Position numbers and translations under genes: made by a program
Assembly (NCBI GenBank): GCA_017525605.1
Contig: JAFXSM010000020.1
Location: 62,001 to 126,000, forward strand
Length of the DNA stretch: 64,000 bases
DNA from: Treponema sp.
Lineage (GTDB): Bacteria; Spirochaetota; Spirochaetia; Treponematales; Treponemataceae
Reading direction: 5' to 3'
Part shown: in pieces, positions 1 through 7,984 of the stretch
Numbering within the stretch: the first letter of the stretch is position 1
Layout: every line of letters begins with the position of its first letter
The notes under the pieces: model-generated
What the model was told of the DNA's origin: nothing
The model's input: the letters and a program-made list of their open reading frames with translations, nothing else
Databases searched by the model: none

Positions 1-1337
1 TCTTTCGAAAGGTAGCTGTCTGTTTCGCTTCCCGTGATATTTTCCGCGACTTTCGAGTAAGTTCCGTTTTCGCTTTCGGATGCGTAGACCGAATAAGTGA
101 AAGTGATTGAATCCGAGCCGATTGAAGGAGTCCATGCGGCAACGACTTTTTCGGAAGAAGAAGAATCGCGGATTTCAAATTCGGACGGCGGACTCAAGAG
201 GAATCCGAACGAGTCGTCAGTTTTTTCCGAGAACGCTGATTTCAAGTTTTCCTGCGTTGCGCTGTCGTATGCGACTGTCTGAACGTAATAATAATAGAAG
301 ATTCCGCTCTTCAAATTCGCGCTGTCGGTGTATGTTGTCGCAGTCAGCTTGTTTTTGAGAAGCGTGTAGACCGAATCCTCCGAGCTTGCGCGGTAAAGCG
401 AATATGTGATTGTCGATGTCGCAGATGTCGCCGCAACTGAATCCCATGTGACTTTCAGTTGCGTCGTGCTTTTTCCTTTGCCGTCATCGACGATTACTTT
501 TTCCGGTGCGGAAGGTGCGCCTTCTTTTAAAGAATATCCCATCGCAATCGAAGAATACGCGGAGTCGTTTCCGTTTGAGTTTTGGGCGGCGATTTTGTAA
601 TAGAATTCAGTTCCCTGCTCGCTCGACAAAATTCCGTCGGTGTACGAATAGACGTTGCCGCGGACGGTGTCAATCAGTTCCATTCCGGTTCCGTTCTCTT
701 TTTCGCCCCTGTAGATTTTGTAGTAAACGGCCTCAGAAACACCCGTCCACGTTATTCCGATTTCCGTCGAAGATTTTCCTTTATCGACTTCGATGTTCGT
801 CGGCGGTGAGAGAAGGTAACCTTCCGCGCGTGTCGAGCTGTCATTCGGGTTCGAAGGGTCGGACTCAAGATTCATCGAGTAGTTCACAGAAGTGATTCTG
901 TAAAAATAATGGTTGAAATATTCCGCGCTCGTCGAAGTCGGGTTTGAGAGAATCGTGTCGGTGTACGTTGTGGAATAGCAATATTCAACGAGCAAATCAA
1001 AGTCGCTTTCTTCCGGCAACGCGTATTTCCCGGCGGAATCTGCCTTTACGACGGCTCGCTCAATCCTGTAGCTCGTCGCATTGTCAACTTTCGTCCAGTT
1101 GATTGCGATTTTTCCTGAATACATTCCCTTTGACGCAAAAACCTGCATCGGCGAATCCAAAGAATCGACAGCCGCCGCCTTGTAGAAAAAATCCTCCAGC
1201 GTCACGTTGTTCGAATCCGTGTTCATGCCGACTTTGTCCTGAAACCAGTCCGCGCAGGAGAACAGCAGGAAGAGAAGGGTGAACTGAAAGATGAAAAATG
1301 AAGATTGAAATTTGAAGGATGAAAATTTTCGGCACAT
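1..1337 (-). CDS. FN3-repeat lipoprotein (C-terminus outside window)
   Basis: Probable surface lipoprotein. The frame is open from ATG 1337 to the window edge, so only the first 445 codons are visible. The N-terminus is a hydrophobic signal ending in a lipobox-like LLFSC, with the lipidated Cys at about residue 28. The remainder is Ser/Thr/Tyr-rich and repeats fibronectin type III signatures (KIAINWTKVDN, then a Tyr-rich strand 20-30 residues on). The start lies 2 nt after the stop of the upstream FN3 gene, so the two are co-transcribed and probably translationally coupled. FN3 modules usually serve adhesion or polysaccharide binding; the ligand cannot be read from the sequence. The C-terminal part could hold a catalytic or anchoring domain that is not visible. 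Confidence 0.85.
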   Translation of the reverse strand, partial: MCRKFSSFKFQSSFFIFQFTLLFLLFSCADWFQDKVGMNTDSNNVTLEDFFYKAAAVDSLDSPMQVFASKGMYSGKIAINWTKVDNATSYRIERAVVKADSAGKYALPEESDFDLLVEYCYSTTYTDTILSNPTSTSAEYFNHYFYRITSVNYSMNLESDPSNPNDSSTRAEGYLLSPPTNIEVDKGKSSTEIGITWTGVSEAVYYKIYRGEKENGTGMELIDTVRGNVYSYTDGILSSEQGTEFYYKIAAQNSNGNDSAYSSIAMGYSLKEGAPSAPEKVIVDDGKGKSTTQLKVTWDSVAATSATSTITYSLYRASSEDSVYTLLKNKLTATTYTDSANLKSGIFYYYYVQTVAYDSATQENLKSAFSEKTDDSFGFLLSPPSEFEIRDSSSSEKVVAAWTPSIGSDSITFTYSVYASESENGTYSKVAENITGSETDSYLSK

Positions 1338-1339
1338 TT

Positions 1340-4300
1340 TTACTGCTCCCACCAGCCGTAAGAAGGATTTTCATGATACCAGTTGTCATCATCATGCAGT
1401 TTGAACGGAATCCACTTTCGCCTTTCTTCCGCACTGCTTATTGAAATTGAAGTTCCGTTGCATGAAAGCGATGCCGACTTGTAGCTTGAAAGAGAGAATG
1501 CTATCGATGCTGAATATGTTTCCAGCTTATTTGCGCTGTCATTCGGTTTGACAGTTATCGTCGTTGAATCGAATGACACTGGATAAGAGCCTGACCAAGA
1601 TTGCCCCAACAACGATTGTCGTTGGATTTTTGATTTTGGGATTGTAATTGAAATAAATCCTTTTTCAGATTCCCCAGGCGTAGACAAATCCGTACTGTAA
1701 TTAGTAATGGAATATGTATATGACGGAGATGTTTTTGAATCATGATTTATTTCATACGAACCAGATATTGTGCCACTACCAGTTTCCTGTGTATCAAAAT
1801 CAAGTTCTCCAATTTTATACATGACATCATTCATCTGAATCATCGCACTTCGTATCAACTCATTCGTCGTAATCTGCCTGTATCCGTACACTGAATCATC
1901 GTTTCCGATTGTGACGGTTTTGGTTTCGCTCTGTCCCTGTCGTACAAGCGTCAGCTGGTAATAGTGCTTTGCGTCGCGGAGTACCATGAGCGGGCCAGCA
2001 GTGTTCAGCATTGTGCCGTTGCTCACGGATTCCGAAGTCGATATTGCATTCGGCACAAGATAGACGCTGACATCGCCGTTCTTGCTGACTGTCGTATTTT
2101 CAAGGCTTTCGGCAGATGAATAATGCAAGTCCTTGTCCAGTGTCGCGACTTTCATCCAGCTGCTGCTCAGATTGTAGTTTTTGATAGAAATGTACGCAGA
2201 AGTAGGGCCGATTGAGCGTTCATCGTAGTTCCATTCATCCCAATCGACTTTTTCCGAGTAGTATTTTCCGTCGTCCGTCGAATAAGTGTTATCGGCTTTC
2301 AATGTTCCGCCATAGCCGGCAGAGAAATCAACAGCGAGAAGATAGCCTTTGTTCAGCTTTTCAATATTCACGCCACTGTAGTTGTAGTATTTGCCGTCAG
2401 TTTCCATCGTCGCAAGTGCAAGATCTGTGTTCGAGTCCGTGACGAAAGAATTTGGAAGACTGATTGAAGATGAATTCTTTGAATATGCGATTGCATACTC
2501 GTAAGAGTCTGTCGCAGTCTTCGGAGCAAAACTTACGCTCGTGGACTCTGAAGAAAGAGTCGCGTCGATTTTCGTCCATGAATTTGCGCTGCTTCCAGCT
2601 TCCCTGTAATAGACGGAAGGAGTGAGCGAGCGATTGAGAGCTGAATACGGCTTGCTCCATTCGAGCGTCTGCGTTTTGGAGTTTTCGGATTTGTATGCGC
2701 GCACTGAAAGTCCATATCCATACGTCGCGCCCTTCGCGTCGCTGACATTCTTGTATGCGACTTTCGAAGATTCTGCTAACGCAACTCCGTCAAACGAGAA
2801 GTCAGTTGAGTTTCCGCCTGTCTTTACCGGAATGACGACATAGCCGAACGGAATGCCCCATGAAATCATGCTCTGGTTCAGCTCGTAAGAAGAATTCCCA
2901 TCGTCGGCTTCCGAATACGAATCGACGAGAGTGAATGTCGAATCGGCATTTTTGACTACCTTCGCGCGCTTTTCCGCAACTGCGTCGCCGTTTATGCAAA
3001 GTTCGTTTCCGTCGTACCAGTATGTGTCGCTCTGCTGAGCAATCGATTTTCCCTCGCCGTCATTGTATCTGACACGGTGGATGATGTAGCCGGCAGTTTC
3101 ACCGACATCGCTCCACTTCACCGTTATGCTGCTGTCATTGATTCCCGACGGTTCGACATTTGCAAGAGCAGGTCCCATCGTGCGGACGGTGTTCTCTGCC
3201 GTCGTGGTGTCGCTGGCGGAAACTGACTTTGCGACGAGAGAAAGCGAAATCGGCTTGCCGGAGACAAGCGCGTCATCATAGCCGAAAGGTCTGTTGATTG
3301 TGCATCTGTATGTCGTGACGTCTCCGTCTGTCGAAGGGGAAATCGTCGTGTAGCCGGCTGAATCTGGATTTGTCGTCTGCGAAAGTTCAGTATCAGAACC
3401 TTCATAATGAGCGGAAATTTTATATTCGCCGTCCGCCTTCTGCACTTCCGGGAACGTGAACGATATTTTGTCGTAGTCCTTTGCTTCAAGGGTAATCTTC
3501 GCCGTTCCGAGAGTTTCGAATATCGAGTCGGAAGGAGCGTTCGAAGGAGAAGCGGAAACAGAAAGTCCGTTCGAGGCGACCAGCTGGTAAATTCTCCTGT
3601 CGCCTGAAACTGCCTGATGCTCGAATGAAAATTCATCACCGTTTGCCACACCGTCAAAAGCGGCCGCCTCAAGCTCAAGAGTCTCCTCGCCCTGGAAAAC
3701 GCCGTCAACGACCGGAGTCCACTTTATCGTGTACGCATAGCTTTCGTTGTATTTCCATTTGAGAACGAATTTGTCTTTGTAGCCGTCTTCCACCGTAAAG
3801 TTTTCGATTTGCGGAAGTTTTGTCGCGTCATTCGTCACGATGTATTTTCCAGGAGCAACAACTGTCGTGTACGATTCTGCGGCATCGGAAGCGTTTTCCG
3901 CGCACACAGAAAGCGAATATCTGTAATACCCCTCGCTTGCAGAATCGATGTTGTTGAAAAGCTGCGAGAACGAATTCAATGCGGAGAGTGTAGAAAATTT
4001 GTTGTATGAAATTGAAGAAACCGCATTTTCGTCATCGAGGCTGCTTTTTTCGACTTTCAGAATGTACTCGTACGATTTTCCGAAATTCTCGAACGAAGAA
4101 GCAAACGCAAACATAATCGAAGTGAAATTCGCACCGTCATCGCTTTTCGTGTATGAACTTGTCACGCGCAATGTCGGAACTGAAATGCACCAGCCGTCTT
4201 CCGAAACAATCGAATCGCTCGACGAAATCGTCCTTTTCGTGTCGTCAACATACGACTGGATTTTGTATGTGTACTGTTTTCCGCGGGAAACATCGGAATC

Positions 4301-5305
4301 GGAATATGAATATGTGTCGCCGGCAATGTATGTCGAATAATCGGAAGAATCCCACGTCCTTACAGTTTCTATCACGGCGAATGAGGAATCAGATTTGTCT
4401 TTCTCTTTTCTCGAAATCACGAAGTAGAGCGGGTGCTGCTCGTATGCGCCGTTTCCGACCGAGACATCGCATTTTTCAGGAAGAGTGAACGAAAGATTGA
4501 CGGAATCCTCGGAAACTCCCTGCCCGACGCACAAATTTTCAACAGGATTCGGGATGAGTTTTCTTGCAGTTTCCTTGTCCACAAGGTCGCTCGACTCGAT
4601 TGAAGTCTGGTCTGTGCTCAAAAACGCATCGACCTTGAAAAAATAATTCGTCTTCGGCTCAAGATTCGTAATCGTCGCAGAAAGATTGCTGGCTGAGCTT
4701 GTAGTTGAAGAGACGAGCGTCGTCCTGTCAGTTCCGTATGCGGAAATTTCATACAGGACGTTGCTCTCGTAAGTTTCGCCGGTGCAGTTTTCCATCCACC
4801 ATTTCACAGTCGCGGAAGTTCCGTCGCTTCCCATCTCAATCGACGTGATTATCGGAGTCGCAAGGCTTGAGCCGAACGCAACGTTGCTGAAAGAAGATTC
4901 CGAAAGAGATGAATCGACAGCCTTCACCTTGTAATATTTCGACACGCCCGAATTCTCGCTCGCCGTAAAGAAATTCTCGTCGCCAGAAGCTTCGCCAATC
5001 TGAATAAAAGAAGAAAACGGAGAATCTGCCGAGTAGATTTTGTAGCGTGACGCGCCCTCAGAGCTTTTCCAGCTGAGCTGAACTCCGCGCAAAGTTCCGT
5101 GTGTCGCAGAAAGGCTTGCAGGAGCAACGATGACTTTCGATGCCGAAATGCCCGAAGAAGATTCCGAGCTTTCAGGAGAAGAAAGAAGCTCGTCCGAACA
5201 AGCGAAAAACGCAAATGCAGAGAATACGATGAATACAGAAGAAACCGCGTAAGAAACTGCGGAGAAAATGCGATTCCGCCCAAAAACAAAAAATGGATTT
5301 TTCAT
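1340..5305 (-). CDS. large FN3-repeat lipoprotein
   Basis: 1321-residue exported protein. Residues 1-36 form a signal peptide with lipobox FAFFAC (Cys36). The mature part is a string of fibronectin type III-like modules (recurring LSWKSSEGASRYKIY- and VKWSDVGETAGYIIHR-like strands) across about residues 55-970. A less regular Ser/Tyr-rich C-terminal third follows and ends in WWEQ. No catalytic motif was recognised. It is first in an operon with the FN3 lipoprotein that starts 2 nt downstream. The likely role is a surface adhesin or carbohydrate-binding scaffold; this is inference. The two proteins resemble each other in composition and module type, suggesting paralogy. Confidence 0.85.
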   Translation of the reverse strand: MKNPFFVFGRNRIFSAVSYAVSSVFIVFSAFAFFACSDELLSSPESSESSSGISASKVIVAPASLSATHGTLRGVQLSWKSSEGASRYKIYSADSPFSSFIQIGEASGDENFFTASENSGVSKYYKVKAVDSSLSESSFSNVAFGSSLATPIITSIEMGSDGTSATVKWWMENCTGETYESNVLYEISAYGTDRTTLVSSTTSSASNLSATITNLEPKTNYFFKVDAFLSTDQTSIESSDLVDKETARKLIPNPVENLCVGQGVSEDSVNLSFTLPEKCDVSVGNGAYEQHPLYFVISRKEKDKSDSSFAVIETVRTWDSSDYSTYIAGDTYSYSDSDVSRGKQYTYKIQSYVDDTKRTISSSDSIVSEDGWCISVPTLRVTSSYTKSDDGANFTSIMFAFASSFENFGKSYEYILKVEKSSLDDENAVSSISYNKFSTLSALNSFSQLFNNIDSASEGYYRYSLSVCAENASDAAESYTTVVAPGKYIVTNDATKLPQIENFTVEDGYKDKFVLKWKYNESYAYTIKWTPVVDGVFQGEETLELEAAAFDGVANGDEFSFEHQAVSGDRRIYQLVASNGLSVSASPSNAPSDSIFETLGTAKITLEAKDYDKISFTFPEVQKADGEYKISAHYEGSDTELSQTTNPDSAGYTTISPSTDGDVTTYRCTINRPFGYDDALVSGKPISLSLVAKSVSASDTTTAENTVRTMGPALANVEPSGINDSSITVKWSDVGETAGYIIHRVRYNDGEGKSIAQQSDTYWYDGNELCINGDAVAEKRAKVVKNADSTFTLVDSYSEADDGNSSYELNQSMISWGIPFGYVVIPVKTGGNSTDFSFDGVALAESSKVAYKNVSDAKGATYGYGLSVRAYKSENSKTQTLEWSKPYSALNRSLTPSVYYREAGSSANSWTKIDATLSSESTSVSFAPKTATDSYEYAIAYSKNSSSISLPNSFVTDSNTDLALATMETDGKYYNYSGVNIEKLNKGYLLAVDFSAGYGGTLKADNTYSTDDGKYYSEKVDWDEWNYDERSIGPTSAYISIKNYNLSSSWMKVATLDKDLHYSSAESLENTTVSKNGDVSVYLVPNAISTSESVSNGTMLNTAGPLMVLRDAKHYYQLTLVRQGQSETKTVTIGNDDSVYGYRQITTNELIRSAMIQMNDVMYKIGELDFDTQETGSGTISGSYEINHDSKTSPSYTYSITNYSTDLSTPGESEKGFISITIPKSKIQRQSLLGQSWSGSYPVSFDSTTITVKPNDSANKLETYSASIAFSLSSYKSASLSCNGTSISISSAEERRKWIPFKLHDDDNWYHENPSYGWWEQ

Positions 5306-5332
5306 AAAATTTTCTCTCTCTATCTATGTTGA

Positions 5333-5358
5333 AAAACCCCGAAAAAAAATTCGGGGTA
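5333..5358 (-). terminator. rho-independent terminator after argA
   Basis: On the minus strand an 8-bp stem (ACCCCGAA with TTCGGGGT) closes over a T-rich loop and is followed by TTTTT. It lies about 40 bp after the argA stop and only about 30 bp before the FN3 lipoprotein start, so the lipoprotein promoter must overlap this structure or lie within argA's end. Confidence 0.75.
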
Positions 5359-5396
5359 GCACTAGAAACACTAGAAATTATTAAAATTCGATTCGG

Positions 5397-6833
5397 TCAA
5401 ATCTCAAGTCTGTACGGCTTTGAGCCGCGCTTTGGATTCCACAGTTTGCGCCTCTCCTCCGGCAAACTGTCGATTGTGTCAGAGACAAATCCGAGCTTTT
5501 CGAACCAGTCTGCTGTCTGCGTCGTGAGAATGAAGACGCTCTTTATGCTTATCGTCCTCGCTTTCTCAATCAGATACTCTATCATTTTCGGCCCGATTCC
5601 GATATGGGCGCACGACTTATCAACAGCAACGCCCGCAATCTCCGCCTGAGTCCTGTCGTAGATGTGCAGTGCGGCACACGCCCTCACCGCGCCGTCAAGC
5701 TCGTAGACGATGTAGTCGTTGTAAGTAGCCTCAAGCATTTCTTCTGTTCTCGGAAGGAGAATCTTCTTGACGACGAACGGACGAATGAGCGACAGGACGG
5801 CAGGAATGTCCTCGCGCCTCATCGCACGGAATTTTCCGTAGTTCGAATAATAAATCATCGTGCCCGAACCGAGGTCGCTGAAAATCTCGCACGGAAGAGT
5901 TCCTTCAAGTGAGCCGTTCAAAATGTGCACGCGCGTTACGCCAGACGTGACGGCTTTTTTTGCGAGCTTGACCATCGAAATTATGTTCTCGAAAAAGTCC
6001 TTGTCCAGATTCTTGTTCTCGGACGTGTTGAATTTCGATTTGTCGGGCTTCTTGTTCACGCTCAAAAACGAATCAAGCTCCTTCACGTTCATCGCAGGGA
6101 TGCAGCCGTCAGAAGAAAGCCCGATTTCCGACGGAATGTTGAAATATTTCTCGGAAAGTTCCGCATTTGGAAGAAGATAAAAGAGCTTGTCCGCCTTGAT
6201 GTGTATCGAAAGCTGATTCGCAAGCTGCACGGAAGAAATGTTGTACGGTTTTCCGTTCAGGCTCCAGCCGATGCAAGGAAAAATCGGAATGAAACCGTTG
6301 TCGAGCACAGTCTGCAATGTCGAGTCGTCGATTCTGTCGATTTCGCCAGCCGAACCGTAATCGATGCCGGAGAGAACGCCTTTTCCCCTCGCGCGCACCC
6401 AGTTTCCGATTACGGCAGTCAGATGCTCGCCCGCAAGGCTCGTCATCACGGCGTTCGACACGTCAAAAGCCGCGGTCTTTATGAGAGGCATTGCTTCCGG
6501 CGGGGTAATCCTCGCCCCGTCCTTGATTTTCCACTGGATTCCGTGCTTTGTCAGAATGTCATCAATCATCTGATGCGCACCTGGAACGATTATCACGCGA
6601 AGCCCCGCCTCGTGAATCAGAGAAATGTCGCGAATGTGATTGGAAAAAAGCTGCGAATCGATAACCCTGTCATCGATGTGAATGACAACGGCCGCATTTT
6701 TGAATTTCTTGATGTACCGAATTACATCGCGAATTCTTTCCGCCTTGTCCTGAATAGAAGCGACATTCGAACCGGCAACAGCGGCGGCATTTCCTCCGCC
6801 CAAAGAAAAAGATTCCATTGAAGATTCTTCCAT
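5397..6833 (-). CDS. argA: N-acetylglutamate synthase, amino-acid kinase + GNAT fusion
   Basis: Acetylates L-glutamate with acetyl-CoA, the first step of arginine synthesis. About residues 30-290 form an amino-acid-kinase-like domain (VIHIDDRVID, then IIVPGAHQMIDDIL). About residues 330-470 form a GNAT domain (AEIAGVAVDKSCAHIGIGPK, including the acetyl-CoA loop HIGIGPKM). This order and the length (478 aa) match bacterial ArgA. ATG 6833 is preferred to GTG 6839 because a TAGAAT -10 element ends 6 nt before it, as in many genes here. No other arg gene is visible, so the pathway context is inferred from the family. Its terminator lies just downstream. Confidence 0.87.
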   Translation of the reverse strand: MEESSMESFSLGGGNAAAVAGSNVASIQDKAERIRDVIRYIKKFKNAAVVIHIDDRVIDSQLFSNHIRDISLIHEAGLRVIIVPGAHQMIDDILTKHGIQWKIKDGARITPPEAMPLIKTAAFDVSNAVMTSLAGEHLTAVIGNWVRARGKGVLSGIDYGSAGEIDRIDDSTLQTVLDNGFIPIFPCIGWSLNGKPYNISSVQLANQLSIHIKADKLFYLLPNAELSEKYFNIPSEIGLSSDGCIPAMNVKELDSFLSVNKKPDKSKFNTSENKNLDKDFFENIISMVKLAKKAVTSGVTRVHILNGSLEGTLPCEIFSDLGSGTMIYYSNYGKFRAMRREDIPAVLSLIRPFVVKKILLPRTEEMLEATYNDYIVYELDGAVRACAALHIYDRTQAEIAGVAVDKSCAHIGIGPKMIEYLIEKARTISIKSVFILTTQTADWFEKLGFVSDTIDSLPEERRKLWNPKRGSKPYRLEI

Positions 6834-6839
6834 GCGCAC

Positions 6840-6845
6840 ATTCTA
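6840..6845 (-). promoter_or_regulatory. -10 element, leaderless argA start
   Basis: TAGAAT on the minus strand, then 6 nt, then ATG 6833. Transcription would start at or within a base or two of the start codon. No Shine-Dalgarno sequence is present. Confidence 0.6.
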
Positions 6846-6849
6846 ACAA

Positions 6850-6905
6850 ATTCCGAAGAATATTAAACCTATTCGGAATCTTTAGTTTCTGAACAGGTCT
6901 ATTCT
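6850..6905. repeat. inverted copies of a dispersed AACCTGTTCG-type motif with hairpin
   Basis: The 8-bp arms ATTCCGAA (6850-6857) and TTCGGAAT (6872-6879) form a hairpin. The forward motif ATTAAACCTATTCG (6862-6875) faces a reverse copy AATAGACCTGTTC (complement of 6891-6903). Similar motifs occur at 16207, 20918, 34788 and 42818, always intergenic. Confidence 0.5.
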
Positions 6906-6927
6906 AAGAGTTGTGAATTTGAAAGAG

Positions 6928-7857
6928 TCAGCTATTTTCTGCAAGTGACCTAACTTCTTCGACTGAAAGTCCAGCCACCGCCGCAATCTGCTCAAAAGTG
7001 CCGAGTTGCATGGAAATGAGATTCTTTGCGACTTCTATGGCTTTATTCTTGTAACCTTGTTCCAATCCTTTCTCCAGACCTTCCTTGATTGAATTCTGTA
7101 TAATCGTGTTGCGGTCTCTCTGCGCAATGAAAATGGAATTTTGGCGAACCCAGTTGATTTCATCCTGACTTACAGTGCAAAGCGATGATTTCGCGTTCAT
7201 AATCCCCTCCTCACTTTTCACAAGCTGGTCAATATACTTCGAATACCGTTCATCATCGGCATAGGACAGGAACAACCCCCACTTCTCAAGTTTTGAAAGT
7301 TCATCCAACGGCTTTCCTAGCAAATTGTGGATTTTTATCAAATCGAAAAAAATTACATTCAGCTTACCGGAAAGCTCTCCGCCGTTATTTTTTCTCATAG
7401 AATACCACGACAAAGCAGAATCGTCATCTTTGTCAAATTCAAAATTCAGAACCGAGATTTGAAATGCGGATGCCGTATTCCAATTGTCGCCTTTCTTATT
7501 CATCGTGCTAAGCAAGCGGGCAACCTGAATCTCGGCACGAGAAGCGTAGTCATAGTTCTGCAATCTGGACTGCATCTCAATATCAACCATCTCGCCGTCG
7601 TTGAATTTTACGCTCACGTCAAAACTCATCTGATTCTCATCAATCACATCAACAGCAGGTTCATTCGGCATGAGCCACAATTTTTCCACAGGTCTATCAA
7701 GCAGCGTCGAAATGAAATCCTTTAACGCAGCATTCGATTCTTCTGTATCGAGCGTGAACATTGCCTTGAAAGAAGCATCGCATCTCGGATTCAGCAATGC
7801 TGTCGGCGAAGGTCGCTCTGTCTTTTTCGCAATAATAACACACCTCCGTTTTCGCAT
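6928..7857 (-). CDS. Rpn-family PD-(D/E)XK nuclease / putative transposase
   Basis: Belongs to the PD-(D/E)XK family of recombination-promoting nucleases. Residues 15-35 carry the family's N-terminal signature (ERPSPTALLNPRCDASFKAM). The nuclease core has SFDVSV (about 78-83) and VDIEMQSR (91-98), supplying the Asp and the E-x-Q catalytic residues. The C-terminal repeats GLEKGLEQGYKNKAIEVAKN are typical. ATG 7857 gives 309 aa. A good SD (GGAGG) lies inside that reading frame, 6 nt before an ATT codon at 7836, so a rare AUU start giving 302 aa is possible. Family members promote RecA-independent recombination in E. coli; the role here is inferred. It sits between argA and the pectate lyase terminator. 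Confidence 0.82.
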   Translation of the reverse strand: MRKRRCVIIAKKTERPSPTALLNPRCDASFKAMFTLDTEESNAALKDFISTLLDRPVEKLWLMPNEPAVDVIDENQMSFDVSVKFNDGEMVDIEMQSRLQNYDYASRAEIQVARLLSTMNKKGDNWNTASAFQISVLNFEFDKDDDSALSWYSMRKNNGGELSGKLNVIFFDLIKIHNLLGKPLDELSKLEKWGLFLSYADDERYSKYIDQLVKSEEGIMNAKSSLCTVSQDEINWVRQNSIFIAQRDRNTIIQNSIKEGLEKGLEQGYKNKAIEVAKNLISMQLGTFEQIAAVAGLSVEEVRSLAENS

Positions 7858-7931
7858 ATTAATTACCCGCAAAATTTCATTTTCTGCAAAAACGGAGCGT
7901 AATTTTTCGTTATAGATGAGCGAAATGCCAC

Positions 7932-7965
7932 AAAAAAAACAGCACTCCAATGTGAAGTGCTGTTT
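7932..7965 (-). terminator. terminator of the pectate lyase gene
   Basis: 10-bp stem AAACAGCACT / AGTGCTGTTT with a 9-nt loop, followed on the minus strand by eight T residues. It starts about 20 bp after the pectate lyase stop. Confidence 0.85.
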
Positions 7966-7984
7966 CGGAAAGTTCAAATGATGT

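Noticed and set aside
5925..6821. 298-codon ORF antisense to argA
   Set aside because: Shadow frame over a gene with clear kinase and GNAT domains; composition is Arg/His-rich and unlike local proteins.
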